Positions 33,386 to 43,506 of a stretch of 57,216 bases of DNA are shown in pieces. The stretch spans positions 1-57,216 of the forward strand of contig JAHBZL010000034.1 of assembly GCA_019635485.1 (NCBI GenBank). The letters run 5' to 3'. Position numbers and translations under genes: made by a program. Origin of the DNA: Piscinibacter sp. (GTDB lineage: Bacteria; Pseudomonadota; Gammaproteobacteria; Burkholderiales; Burkholderiaceae_C). The notes under the pieces were generated by a model that did not search any database, was not told the DNA's origin, and saw only the letters and a list, made by a program, of their open reading frames with translations. The first letter of the stretch is position 1, and every line of letters starts with the position of its first letter.

Positions 33386-35053
33386 TCAGTCCTGCGCCTC
33401 GCGTTCGAACGCCGCCGCGACCGTCGGCACGATCGCATCCTCGCCGAGCACCGCGTCGAATCCGGCGCGCCGCATCAGCGACAAGGGCTGCTCGTTGACA
33501 TGGGCCAGCACGAGCGCGACGCCGCGCTTCTTCAGCATGCGGTGCAGCTGCTCGAGCGCGTCGAGGCCCGAGGTGTCCAGCGAGATCAGCCGGTGCATTT
33601 CCAGCACCACCGCGCGCGTGCCGTCGTGCACCTGGGCCGGCAGCGACTCGATCTTGCCGACCGCGCCGAAGAACAGCGCGCCGAACAGCTCGAACACCTG
33701 CACGCCGGGTGGCAGCTCCGCGGGATCGTGCGCCTGCACGCGGAACAGCGTGCTCATGCGGTAGATGAAGAACACGCAGGCCAGCACCAGCCCGATCTGC
33801 ACCGCCACGGTCAGGTCGAACACGACGGTCAGGAAGAAGGTGCCCAGCAGGATGGTTCGGTAGGGCACGCTGAATCGGCGCAGGCGCACGAACTCGCGCC
33901 ATTCGCCCATGTTCCAGGCCACGAAGAGCAGGATGCCGGCCAGCGCCGCGAGCGGCACGTGCTGCGCGAGCGGCGCCGCGGCGAGCACGATGACCAGCAG
34001 CGTCGCCGCGTGCACGATGCCCGCGACCGGGCTGGCCGCGCCGGAGCGCACGTTGGTGACCGTGCGCGCGATCGTGCCGGTGGCCGGGATCCCGCCGAAC
34101 GCCGGCGCGACCATGTTCGCGACGCCCTGCGCCATCAGTTCCTGGTTCGGGTCGTGCCGCGGTAGCTCGGTCAGGTTGTCGGCGACGCGCGCGCACAGCA
34201 GCGATTCGATTGCGCCGAGCAACGCGATCGTCAGCGTCGGGATCAGCAGCTGCTTCGCGCTCTCCCAGCTGAACGGCGGCAGCGCCAGCTGCGGCAGGCT
34301 CTGCGGGATGCCGCCGAAGCGGCTGCCGATGGTTTCCACCGGCAGATGCAGCAGCACGGTGGCGAGCGTCGCAAGCACCAGCGCAACGATCGTGCCCGGC
34401 ACGTGCGCGGCGATGCGGTACAGCCGGTGGCGCCAGCCGACGTTGTCCAGCGGCATGGTGTAGGACTTGGGCCAGACGACCACCAGCGCCAGGCAGGCCA
34501 GCCCGATCGCCAGCGCGATCGGGTTGAAGGTGCCGGCGTGCGCCGCCAGCACGCCGATCTGCGTGAAGAAGTCGGCCGGCAGCTTGGCGATCTGCAGGCC
34601 GAGCAGGTCCTTGACCTGCGAGAGCCCGATCAGCACTGCGATGCCGTTGGTGAAGCCGATGATGATCGTCACCGGGATGTAACGCACCAGCGCGCCGAGC
34701 TTCAGCGCACCCATCGCGAACAGCAGCAGCCCGGCCAGCGCGGTCGAGATCAGCAGGTTGGTCAGGCCGTAGCGCTCGACGATGCCGTAGACGATCACGA
34801 TGAACGCGCCGGCGGGGCCGCCGATCTGCACGCTCGAGCCGCCCAGCGCCGAGATCAGGAAGCCGGCGACGATGGCCGTGAAGATGCCCTGTTCGGGCTT
34901 GACGCCCGAGGCGATCGCGAAGGCCATCGCGAGCGGCAGCGCGACGATGCCGACGGTGATGCCGGCGCTCAGGTCGGCCGTGAACTGCGCGCGGTCGTAG
35001 CCCTTCAGGGCGTCGAGCAGGCGCGGGCGGAACGGGTGGAACTGCAGGGCCAT
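33386..35053 (-). CDS. SulP family anion transporter with STAS domain
   Basis: 555 residues. About 11-12 membrane segments (residues 25-425), the SulP opening DLSAGITVGIVALPLAMAFA and GGPAGAFIVIVYGI, then a cytoplasmic STAS domain (about 440-545) with VVLEMHRLISLDTSGLDALEQL. SulP proteins carry sulfate, bicarbonate or dicarboxylates. The substrate is not evident: no carbonic anhydrase gene is fused or adjacent, as would be expected for a clear bicarbonate system. CGGAGG precedes the ATG at good spacing. Confidence 0.9.
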   Translation of the reverse strand: MALQFHPFRPRLLDALKGYDRAQFTADLSAGITVGIVALPLAMAFAIASGVKPEQGIFTAIVAGFLISALGGSSVQIGGPAGAFIVIVYGIVERYGLTNLLISTALAGLLLFAMGALKLGALVRYIPVTIIIGFTNGIAVLIGLSQVKDLLGLQIAKLPADFFTQIGVLAAHAGTFNPIALAIGLACLALVVVWPKSYTMPLDNVGWRHRLYRIAAHVPGTIVALVLATLATVLLHLPVETIGSRFGGIPQSLPQLALPPFSWESAKQLLIPTLTIALLGAIESLLCARVADNLTELPRHDPNQELMAQGVANMVAPAFGGIPATGTIARTVTNVRSGAASPVAGIVHAATLLVIVLAAAPLAQHVPLAALAGILLFVAWNMGEWREFVRLRRFSVPYRTILLGTFFLTVVFDLTVAVQIGLVLACVFFIYRMSTLFRVQAHDPAELPPGVQVFELFGALFFGAVGKIESLPAQVHDGTRAVVLEMHRLISLDTSGLDALEQLHRMLKKRGVALVLAHVNEQPLSLMRRAGFDAVLGEDAIVPTVAAAFEREAQD

Positions 35054-35189
35054 GGAACCTCCGGGAACGTGGACAGGCGGCACACGAGGTGCGCCTGCGG
35101 CGGTCCGCAGTGGTGGGCCCGGGCCATGAAGCGGCGCCGGCGGGTCGGGCCCAGGAGGCTGTGCAGTCGGGCCGGCATGGCGGGCGGTC

Positions 35190-36068
35190 TCAGCAGGGTT
35201 CGCAGCAGTCGGCGCGCGCCGGCAGCACTTCGGTGCTGCCGGCGTCGTGCTGGGCCAGCACCGCGTCGACGCCATGGTGGGCCACCCAGCCCAGTTCGCG
35301 CGCGGCGCGCGACGGGTCGTAGACGCGGTCGATCGTCGCCGGCAAGGGCCAGCCGCGCCGCGCGAACTCGGCGACCAGCCCGGGCGCGCGCCGGCGCAGC
35401 ACGGCCGGTGCGTCGGCCTGCAACAGGGCGAGGTCCGTGCGCCGGAACGGCGTCGGCGCGGAGATGACCCAGGTCGTGCAGCGCGGGCCGCGATCGGTCA
35501 GCGCCAGCGCGTGGGCCCGGGCGACGTCGCGTGCGTCGATGCCGCGGTGCAGCCGGTAGGCCGCCATCAGCGGCGCCGCCTCGGGGAAGCAGCGCGACAT
35601 GCGCAGGATGCGCACCGCCGGGCCGCCCGGCGCCGCGGCGGCGCGTTCGAGCAGCGCCTCGGCGGCGAGCTTGGTGCGGTGGTACACGGTGTGCGGTCGC
35701 GGCAGCGTGGCCTCGTCGATCCAGCCCGCGCCGCCGTACAGCGCCGTCGTGCTGGTGAACACGAGGCGCCGTACGCCGTGCCGCGCGGCCGCGTCCAGCA
35801 GCGCCTGCGTGCCCTGCACGTTGACCCGCTCGAAGGCCGCGTCGGGAAGGGTGCCGACCTGCGGCGCGTGCAGCGCGGCGACGTGAACGACCGCGTCCGC
35901 CCCGGCGCACAGACGATCCAGCAGCGCCGCGTCGCCGAGGTCGCCGACCAGTTCGGTGTGCGGGCCGGCGACCCGGTCCAGCCCGACGACCGCGTGGCCG
36001 TGCACTGCCAGGTGGGCGCGGATCGCGCGTCCGATCCGCCCCGCGCTCCCGGTCAGCGCGATGCGCAT
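35190..36068 (-). CDS. NAD-dependent epimerase/dehydratase with Cys-rich C-terminus
   Basis: 292 residues of the extended short-chain dehydrogenase family. NAD motif TGSAGRIG at residues 6-13, GDLGDAALLDRL, and an active-site region FTSTTALYGG followed by YHRTK (Tyr-x3-Lys). Its substrate (probably a nucleotide sugar or similar) is unknown. The last residues are DCCEPC, three cysteines in six, unusual for the family and possibly metal-binding. It overlaps the metG stop by four bases, an odd pairing of functions. A strong hairpin (35218-35243) lies within the end of the coding region. Confidence 0.85.
   Translation of the reverse strand: MRIALTGSAGRIGRAIRAHLAVHGHAVVGLDRVAGPHTELVGDLGDAALLDRLCAGADAVVHVAALHAPQVGTLPDAAFERVNVQGTQALLDAAARHGVRRLVFTSTTALYGGAGWIDEATLPRPHTVYHRTKLAAEALLERAAAAPGGPAVRILRMSRCFPEAAPLMAAYRLHRGIDARDVARAHALALTDRGPRCTTWVISAPTPFRRTDLALLQADAPAVLRRRAPGLVAEFARRGWPLPATIDRVYDPSRAARELGWVAHHGVDAVLAQHDAGSTEVLPARADCCEPC
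35218..35243. terminator. Strong hairpin inside the 3' end of the epimerase gene
   Basis: GCCGGCAGCAC, loop TTCG (plus strand; CGAA on the transcribed strand), GTGCTGCCGGC: a perfect 11-bp stem. It lies 28-53 bases before the minus-strand gene end, with no T-run after it. A role in transcript end formation or stability is possible. Confidence 0.4.
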
Positions 36069-38131
36069 CAGCGCACCCGCAGCCCGGGCACGGCGCCCGG
36101 CCAGGGCTCGAGGATGTACAGCCCCGGGTGGGCCTTCTCGTCGGCGTGGCTGGCGGCCAGCACCATGCCTTCGCTGAGGCCGAACTTCATCTTGCGCGGC
36201 GCGAGGTTGGCGACCATCACCGTGAACTTGCCGACCAGCTGCTCCGGCCGGTAGGCGGACTTGATGCCGGAGAACACGTTGCGCGTGCGACCCTCGCCGA
36301 CGTCCAGCGTCAGGCGCAGCAGCTTGTCGCTGCCCTCGACGGCCTCGCAGTTCACGATCTTCGCGATGCGCAGATCCACCTTCGCAAAGTCGTCGATCGA
36401 GATCGTGCCGGCCAGCGCCTCGCCGCCCGGGGCCGGCGCCTCGACGACGGGCGGCTCGAACAGCTTGTCCAGCAGCGCCGGATCGACCCGCTGCATCAGG
36501 TGCTGGTAGGTGCCGATGGTGTGCGCGCCGAGCGCGCGCGAGGCGTCGGCGAAGGCCAGCGGGCCCACGCGCAGGAAGGCCTCGACCTGCGCCGCCAACG
36601 CCGGCAGGACCGGCTTGAGGTAGATCGTCAGCACGCGGAAGGCCTCGATGCAGACGCTGCAGACGTCGTGCAGCACGGCGGCGTTCTCGGGCTTCTTCGC
36701 GAGCTCCCAGGGCTTGTGCTGGTCGACGTATTCGTTGACGCGGTCGGCGAGCAGCATGATCTCGCGCAGCGCCTTGCCGAACTCGCGTTCCTCGTACAGC
36801 CGCTCGACCTCCTCGCGGTGCCCGCGCAGCCCGTCCAGCAGCGTGCGGCCCTCGACGCCGATGTCGGCCGAGAGCCGGCCATCGAAGCGCTTGGCGAGAA
36901 AGCCGGCGGCGCGGCTCGCGATGTTGACGTACTTGCCGACCAGGTCGGCGTTGACCCGGGCGACGAAGTCGTCCGGGTTGAAGTCCACGTCCTCGACGCG
37001 CGCGTTCAGCTTGGCGGCGATGTAGTAGCGCAGCCACTCGGCGTTCATGCCCAGCTCGAGATACTTCAGCGGCGAGATGCCGGTGCCGCGGCTCTTGCTC
37101 ATCTTCTCGCCGCTGACGGTGATGAAGCCGTGCACGAACACCTTGTCGGGCGTCTTGCGGCCCGAGAAGTGCAGCATCGCCGGCCAGAACAGCGTGTGGA
37201 AGTAGGTGATGTCCTTGCCGATGAAGTGAACCTGCTCCAGCGCCGGGTCGGCCATCAGCGCGTCGAACGACACGGGTTCGCCGCCGGCCCGGGCCCGGCC
37301 GCTGTCGCAGTAGTTCTTCAGCGAGGCGAGGTAGCCCACCGGCGCGTCCAGCCAGACGTAGAAGTACTTGTCCTCGGTGTCCGGGATGCGGATGCCGAAG
37401 TAAGGCGCGTCGCGGCTGATGTCCCAGTCCGCCAGGCCGACATGCCCGTGCTCATCGGTCGCGAACCACTCGCGGATCTTGTTCAGCACTTCCGGCTGCA
37501 GCCGGCCCGGCTCCTGCGTCCACTGCTGCAGGAAGTCCAGGCAGCGTTGCGCGGAGAGCTGGAAGAAGTGGTGCTCGCTGCTGCGCAGCACCGGCGTGGC
37601 GCCGGTCAGCGTCGAGTACGGGTTCTTCAGCTCCGTCGGGGCGTACACCGAGCCGCACACCTCGCACGAATCGCCGTACTGGTCCTTCGCGCCGCATTTC
37701 GGGCACTCGCCCTTGATGTAGCGGTCCGGCAGGAACATGCCCTTGACCGGGTCGTAGAACTGCTCGATCGCGCGCACCGAGATCAATCCGGCCCGGCGCA
37801 GCGCGAGGTAGATCTCCTGCGCGAGGCGATGGTTCTCCGGCCCGTCGGTCGAATGCCAGTTGTCGAAGCCGATGTGGAAGCCGTCCAGGTACTGCCTGCG
37901 CCCGGCGGCGATCTTGGCGACGAAGGCCTGCGGCGACAGCCCGGCCTTCTCGGCGGCGATCATGATCGGTGCGCCGTGCGCATCGTCGGCGCAGACGAAG
38001 TGCACCTCGTGGCCCATCATCCGCTGGAAGCGCACCCAGATGTCGGCCTGGATGTACTCCATCATGTGCCCGACGTGGAACGGCGCGTTCGCGTAGGGCA
38101 GGGCGGTGGTGACGAAGAGCTTGCGGGTCAT
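36068..38131 (-). CDS. metG: Methionine-tRNA ligase
   Basis: 687 residues, full length. Class I signature PFHVGHM (HIGH-type, residues 17-23), complete zinc knuckle [23 protein letters not shown] near residue 342 ([11 protein letters not shown]), and a C-terminal tRNA-binding domain (about 580-687) with [19 protein letters not shown] and [19 protein letters not shown]. It charges tRNA-Met for initiation and elongation. The gene is divergent from mrp and a TAAAAT element lies about 31 bases upstream. No leader RNA such as a T-box or SAM riboswitch is apparent. Confidence 0.97.
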   Translation of the reverse strand: MTRKLFVTTALPYANAPFHVGHMMEYIQADIWVRFQRMMGHEVHFVCADDAHGAPIMIAAEKAGLSPQAFVAKIAAGRRQYLDGFHIGFDNWHSTDGPENHRLAQEIYLALRRAGLISVRAIEQFYDPVKGMFLPDRYIKGECPKCGAKDQYGDSCEVCGSVYAPTELKNPYSTLTGATPVLRSSEHHFFQLSAQRCLDFLQQWTQEPGRLQPEVLNKIREWFATDEHGHVGLADWDISRDAPYFGIRIPDTEDKYFYVWLDAPVGYLASLKNYCDSGRARAGGEPVSFDALMADPALEQVHFIGKDITYFHTLFWPAMLHFSGRKTPDKVFVHGFITVSGEKMSKSRGTGISPLKYLELGMNAEWLRYYIAAKLNARVEDVDFNPDDFVARVNADLVGKYVNIASRAAGFLAKRFDGRLSADIGVEGRTLLDGLRGHREEVERLYEEREFGKALREIMLLADRVNEYVDQHKPWELAKKPENAAVLHDVCSVCIEAFRVLTIYLKPVLPALAAQVEAFLRVGPLAFADASRALGAHTIGTYQHLMQRVDPALLDKLFEPPVVEAPAPGGEALAGTISIDDFAKVDLRIAKIVNCEAVEGSDKLLRLTLDVGEGRTRNVFSGIKSAYRPEQLVGKFTVMVANLAPRKMKFGLSEGMVLAASHADEKAHPGLYILEPWPGAVPGLRVR

Positions 38132-38161
38132 GGGGGCGGCGCCGGGCGGCGGAAAGCGGGC

Positions 38162-38167
38162 ATTTTA
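38162..38167 (-). promoter_or_regulatory. -10 element TAAAAT for metG
   Basis: Reads TAAAAT from 38167 to 38162 on the minus strand, giving a leader of about 24 bases before the ATG at 38131. Confidence 0.5.
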
Positions 38168-38221
38168 GGCGCCCGCGTCGGCGCCTCCCCAGTGCCGGGC
38201 ATGGGGGCATGCCCTTCGCGC

Positions 38222-38227
38222 TAGACT
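38222..38227 (+). promoter_or_regulatory. -10 element TAGACT for mrp
   Basis: TAGACT in CGCTAGACTGCG, 36 bases upstream of the ATG at 38263. The same CGCTAGACT sequence occurs before the DUF3305 operon (42343-42348). Confidence 0.45.
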
Positions 38228-38262
38228 GCGCGCCGGCATTTCCACCCTCTTCCCCCCGCTCC

Positions 38263-39354
38263 ATGGCCGTCACCGAATCCGCCCTGCTCGAAGCCCTCAA
38301 GGGCGTGGTCGACCCGAACACGGGCAAGGACTTCGTCTCGACCAAGGCGCTGAAGAACCTCAAGGTCGACGGCGGCGACGTGTCCTTCGACGTCGAACTC
38401 GGCTACCCGGCAAAGAGCCAGATCGCCGGGCTGCGCAAGGGCCTGATCGCGGCCGCGCGCAGCGTGCCCGGGGTCGAGAACGTCAGCGCGAACCTGGCCA
38501 CGAAGATCATCGCGCACGCGGTGCAGCGCGGCGTGCAGCTGCTGCCGAACGTGAAGAACATCGTCGCAGTGGCCTCCGGCAAGGGCGGCGTCGGCAAGAG
38601 CACGACCGCGGTGAACCTGGCGCTCGCGCTGGCCGCGGAGGGCGCCAACGTCGGCATCCTGGACGCCGACATCTACGGCCCCAGCCAGCCGATGATGATG
38701 GGCATCGACGCGCGGCCCGAGAGCGCCGACGGCAAGACCATGGAGCCGCTGTCCAACTACGGCGTGCAGGTGATCTCGATCGGCTTCCTGATCGAGCCCG
38801 ACAACCCGATGATCTGGCGCGGCCCGATGGCCACCCAGGCGCTGGAGCAGCTGCTGCGCCAGACCAACTGGACGGATCTGGACTACCTGATCGTCGACAT
38901 GCCGCCGGGCACCGGCGACATCCAGCTCACGCTCAGCCAGCGCGTGCCGCTGACCGGCGCGGTGATCGTCACGACGCCGCAGGATATCGCGCTGCTCGAC
39001 GCGAAGAAGGGCATCAAGATGTTCGAGAAGGTCGGCGTGCCGATCCTCGGCGTGGTCGAGAACATGGCGGTGCACGTGTGCTCGAACTGCGGCCACGTGG
39101 AGCACATCTTCGGCGCCGACGGCGGCAAGACCATGGCCGCCGAGTACGGCATCGACTACCTCGGCGCGCTGCCGCTGAACCTGTCGATCCGCGTCGACGC
39201 GGACAGCGGCCGGCCCAGCGTCGTCAACGACCCGGACGGCGAGATCGCCGGGCTCTACAAGGGCGTGGCGCGCCAGGTGGCGGTGAAGATCGCGCAGCGG
39301 GCCAAGGACTTCAGCGCGAAGTTCCCGACCATCACGATCTCGAAGAACACCTGA
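38263..39354 (+). CDS. apbC: Iron-sulfur cluster carrier protein Mrp/ApbC
   Basis: 363 residues. N-terminal DUF59/MIP18-like domain (residues 1-90; ALKGVVDPNTGKDFVSTKAL), then a P-loop ATPase with deviant Walker A ASGKGGVGKSTT, switch LDADIYGPSQPMMMG, and the cluster-binding CxxC in CSNCGHVEHIFG. Mrp/ApbC proteins carry [4Fe-4S] clusters to apo-proteins. The ATG at 38263 is favoured; an upstream ATG (38209) adds residues that overlap the promoter. It is divergent from metG and its stop abuts the dctM stop. Confidence 0.95.
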   Translation: MAVTESALLEALKGVVDPNTGKDFVSTKALKNLKVDGGDVSFDVELGYPAKSQIAGLRKGLIAAARSVPGVENVSANLATKIIAHAVQRGVQLLPNVKNIVAVASGKGGVGKSTTAVNLALALAAEGANVGILDADIYGPSQPMMMGIDARPESADGKTMEPLSNYGVQVISIGFLIEPDNPMIWRGPMATQALEQLLRQTNWTDLDYLIVDMPPGTGDIQLTLSQRVPLTGAVIVTTPQDIALLDAKKGIKMFEKVGVPILGVVENMAVHVCSNCGHVEHIFGADGGKTMAAEYGIDYLGALPLNLSIRVDADSGRPSVVNDPDGEIAGLYKGVARQVAVKIAQRAKDFSAKFPTITISKNT

Positions 39355-40635
39355 TCAGTCGAACAGCAGCTGCGGCAGCAGCAGGCTGATCTGCGGCACG
39401 TAGGTCACGATCAGAAGGAACACCAGCAGGATCGCCAGCCAGGGCAGCGCCGCGCGTGTCACCTGCACCAGGTTCATGCCGGTGATGCCGCTGGTAACGA
39501 ACAGGTTCAGGCCGACCGGCGGCGTGATCATGCCGATCTCCATGTTCACCACCATGATGATGCCGAGGTGGATCGGGTCGATGCCGAGCTGGGTCGCGAT
39601 CGGGAAGAAGATCGGAGCCAGGATCAGGATGATCCCGGTCGGCTCCATGAAGTTGCCCGCCACCAGCAGGATGATGTTGACCACCAGCAGGAAGGCCCAG
39701 GCCGGCATGCCGGCGGCGAGGATCGCCTCGGCGATGGTCTGCGGGATGCGCTCGGTGGTCAGCACGTGGGCGAACAGCAGCGCGTTGGCGATGATGAACA
39801 TCAGCATCACCGTCGTCTTGCCGGCCTCGAGGAACACCTCGGGCAGGTCGCGCAGGCCGATGTCGCGGTACACCACCACCGCGACGAACACCGCGTAGAC
39901 CGCCGACACGGCGGCCGCCTCGGTGGGCGTGAAGATGCCGCCGTAGATGCCGCCCATGATGATCACGAGCAGCAGCAGGCCCCAGATCGAGTCCTTGAAG
40001 CGCCGCAGCAGTTCGGCGGTGCTGGCGCGTTCGCTGCGCGTCAGCGTCAGCTTGCCGGCGCGCCACCAGACCGCGCCGGCCAGCATCAGCGCGAGCAACA
40101 GGCCCGGCACCACGCCGGCCATGAACATGCGGCCGACCGAGACCTCGGTGACCGCCGCGTAGACCACCATCACGATCGAGGGCGGGATCAGGATGCCCAG
40201 GGTGCCGGCGTTGCAGATCACCCCGGCGGCGAACTCCTTCGGGTAGCCGCTGCGCACCATGCCGGCGATGACGATCGAGCCCACCGCGACGACCGTGGCC
40301 GGGCTGGAGCCCGACACCGCGGCGAACAGCGTGCAGGCCAGCACGCTGGCGATCGCCAGCCCGCCGCGCAGATGCCCGACCGCGGCGATCGCGAACGCGA
40401 CCATGCGCCGTGCCACGCCGCCGGTGCTCATCAGCGCGCCGGCGAGCACGAAGAACGGGATCGACAGCAGCGTGTAGTGCTCGCTGGTCTCGAAGATCTT
40501 GATCGTCATGCTGGCCAGCGAGTCCTGGCCGACCAGCAGGATGGTCAGCAGGCTCGACAGGCCGAGCGCGATCGCCACCGGCGTGCCGAGCGCCATCAGC
40601 ACGAACAGCGTGATGAACAGGATGGCGGTGTTCAT
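39355..40635 (-). CDS. dctM: TRAP transporter large permease DctM
   Basis: 426 residues with about 12 membrane segments and the DctM hallmarks FFVLAGALMSTGGVARRMV, SGSSPATVVAVGSIVIAGM and GILIPPSIVMVVYAAVTEVS. It is the conducting subunit of a sodium-driven TRAP transporter for organic acids. It starts in a four-base overlap (ATGA) with the small permease and ends directly against the mrp stop codon (TGATCA). Confidence 0.95.
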   Translation of the reverse strand: MNTAILFITLFVLMALGTPVAIALGLSSLLTILLVGQDSLASMTIKIFETSEHYTLLSIPFFVLAGALMSTGGVARRMVAFAIAAVGHLRGGLAIASVLACTLFAAVSGSSPATVVAVGSIVIAGMVRSGYPKEFAAGVICNAGTLGILIPPSIVMVVYAAVTEVSVGRMFMAGVVPGLLLALMLAGAVWWRAGKLTLTRSERASTAELLRRFKDSIWGLLLLVIIMGGIYGGIFTPTEAAAVSAVYAVFVAVVVYRDIGLRDLPEVFLEAGKTTVMLMFIIANALLFAHVLTTERIPQTIAEAILAAGMPAWAFLLVVNIILLVAGNFMEPTGIILILAPIFFPIATQLGIDPIHLGIIMVVNMEIGMITPPVGLNLFVTSGITGMNLVQVTRAALPWLAILLVFLLIVTYVPQISLLLPQLLFD

Positions 40636-41159
40636 GCGTCGCCCTCACCGGCCTTCAGCTTCAGCGCGTCGGCCGCTTCGTCGGCGAGGTGCAGGCTGTC
40701 GGAGCGGCCGGTGACGAGTTGCCACAGCACCTGGCCGAAGCGCAGCACCATCAGCGCATAGCCCAGCGGCAGCACCGCGCGCACGACCCAGACCGGGATC
40801 GGCAGGTCCTCCAGCTCGACGCCGACCGTGCGCATCTTGTCGACGTAGTCCCAGGCGCCGGTGATGACGATGCCGGCGTAGGCCAGGCACAGCAGCACGA
40901 CGAGGATCGACACGCCGCGCCGCAGCGGCGGCGGCAGCAGCTTGACCAGCGCGTCGACGCCGATGTGCGCGCCGATGCGCACGCCGTACGAGATGCCGAC
41001 GAAGATCATCACCGCGAAGAACACGGTGGTGAGCTCGAGCGCCCAGGTGAAGCCGGTGTTGAACACGTAGCGCAGCACCACCTGCACGAAGGTCAGCCCG
41101 GTCATGACCGCCAGCATCAGCATGACGATCCATTCCTCGAGACGGTCGAGCCAGCGCAT
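40632..41159 (-). CDS. dctQ: TRAP transporter small permease DctQ
   Basis: 175 residues with four membrane segments and the DctQ pattern TFVQVVLRYVFNTGFTWALE followed by ELTTVFFAVMIFVGISYGVR. It partners DctM in the membrane complex. The ATG at 41159 has a GAGGAGAG ribosome site; an upstream in-frame ATG at 41186 lies before that site and is less likely. Confidence 0.93.
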   Translation of the reverse strand: MRWLDRLEEWIVMLMLAVMTGLTFVQVVLRYVFNTGFTWALELTTVFFAVMIFVGISYGVRIGAHIGVDALVKLLPPPLRRGVSILVVLLCLAYAGIVITGAWDYVDKMRTVGVELEDLPIPVWVVRAVLPLGYALMVLRFGQVLWQLVTGRSDSLHLADEAADALKLKAGEGDA

Positions 41160-41217
41160 CGTTGCTCTCCTCCCGGGCGGCGTCACCGCGGCGCGGCCGC
41201 GGTGACGGGCCGGCGGC

Positions 41218-42888
<1,671 letters not shown>

Positions 42889-42892
<4 letters not shown>

Positions 42893-43506
42893 ACGAGGAC
42901 GACGGTTTCCTGTCGCGCTGGTCCCGGCGCAAGGCGCTGGTGCGCGAGGGGCGTGAACTGCCGGCGGACCCACCGGCCGCCGCGCCGGCGCCGCTCGCCG
43001 AAGTCGCCCCGGTAGTGCCGAAGGTGGTGGCGCCGGTCCCATCGGACCCCGTCGATCCGGTCGCCGAGCACGCCCCGGTCGCCGCGCCGCCGCCGCCGAC
43101 GTTGGAGGACACAGCCGTGCTGACGCCGGCGTCGGACTTCACGCGCTTCGTGGCGCGCGACGTCGACCCGGGCGTCAGGAACGCGGCGCTGAAGAAGCTG
43201 TTCACCGATCCGCAGTTCAACGTGATGGACGGGCTGGACGTCTACATCGACGACTACAACAAGCCCGATCCGCTGCCGGCGGGCATGCTGCGCCAGATGG
43301 TGCAATCACAATTCCTCGGGTTGTTCCGCGACGAGGAGAAGACGGCCGAGGCCGCTGCGCCGCCGGCGCAGGCCGTGGCCGTCGCACGGGAAGAGACGCC
43401 TGATGAAGACCCTGATCTGCGATTGCAACCGGACGATGCCGCTGGACCCGCCGCTGCGGGAGCGCCTGAGCCAGGCGCTGGCGAAGACGCCGGGCGCCCA
43501 GGCTGA
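42889..43506 (+). CDS. DUF3306 protein, formate dehydrogenase accessory block
   Basis: 205 residues. It starts with the family's FLSRWSRRKALVREG, has a long Ala/Pro/Val linker (about 25-75), then the conserved ASDFTRFVARDVDPGVRNAA and FNVMDGLDVYIDDYNKPDP core. The last 35 codons are acidic and Ala/Pro-rich and lie in another frame over the start of the following iron-sulfur gene (104-base overlap). Function unknown; always seen beside DUF3305. Confidence 0.82.

Noticed and set aside
38132-38262. Riboswitch or T-box leader for metG
   Set aside because: The space to the predicted metG start is about 24 bases, too short for such an RNA, and no conserved elements are seen.
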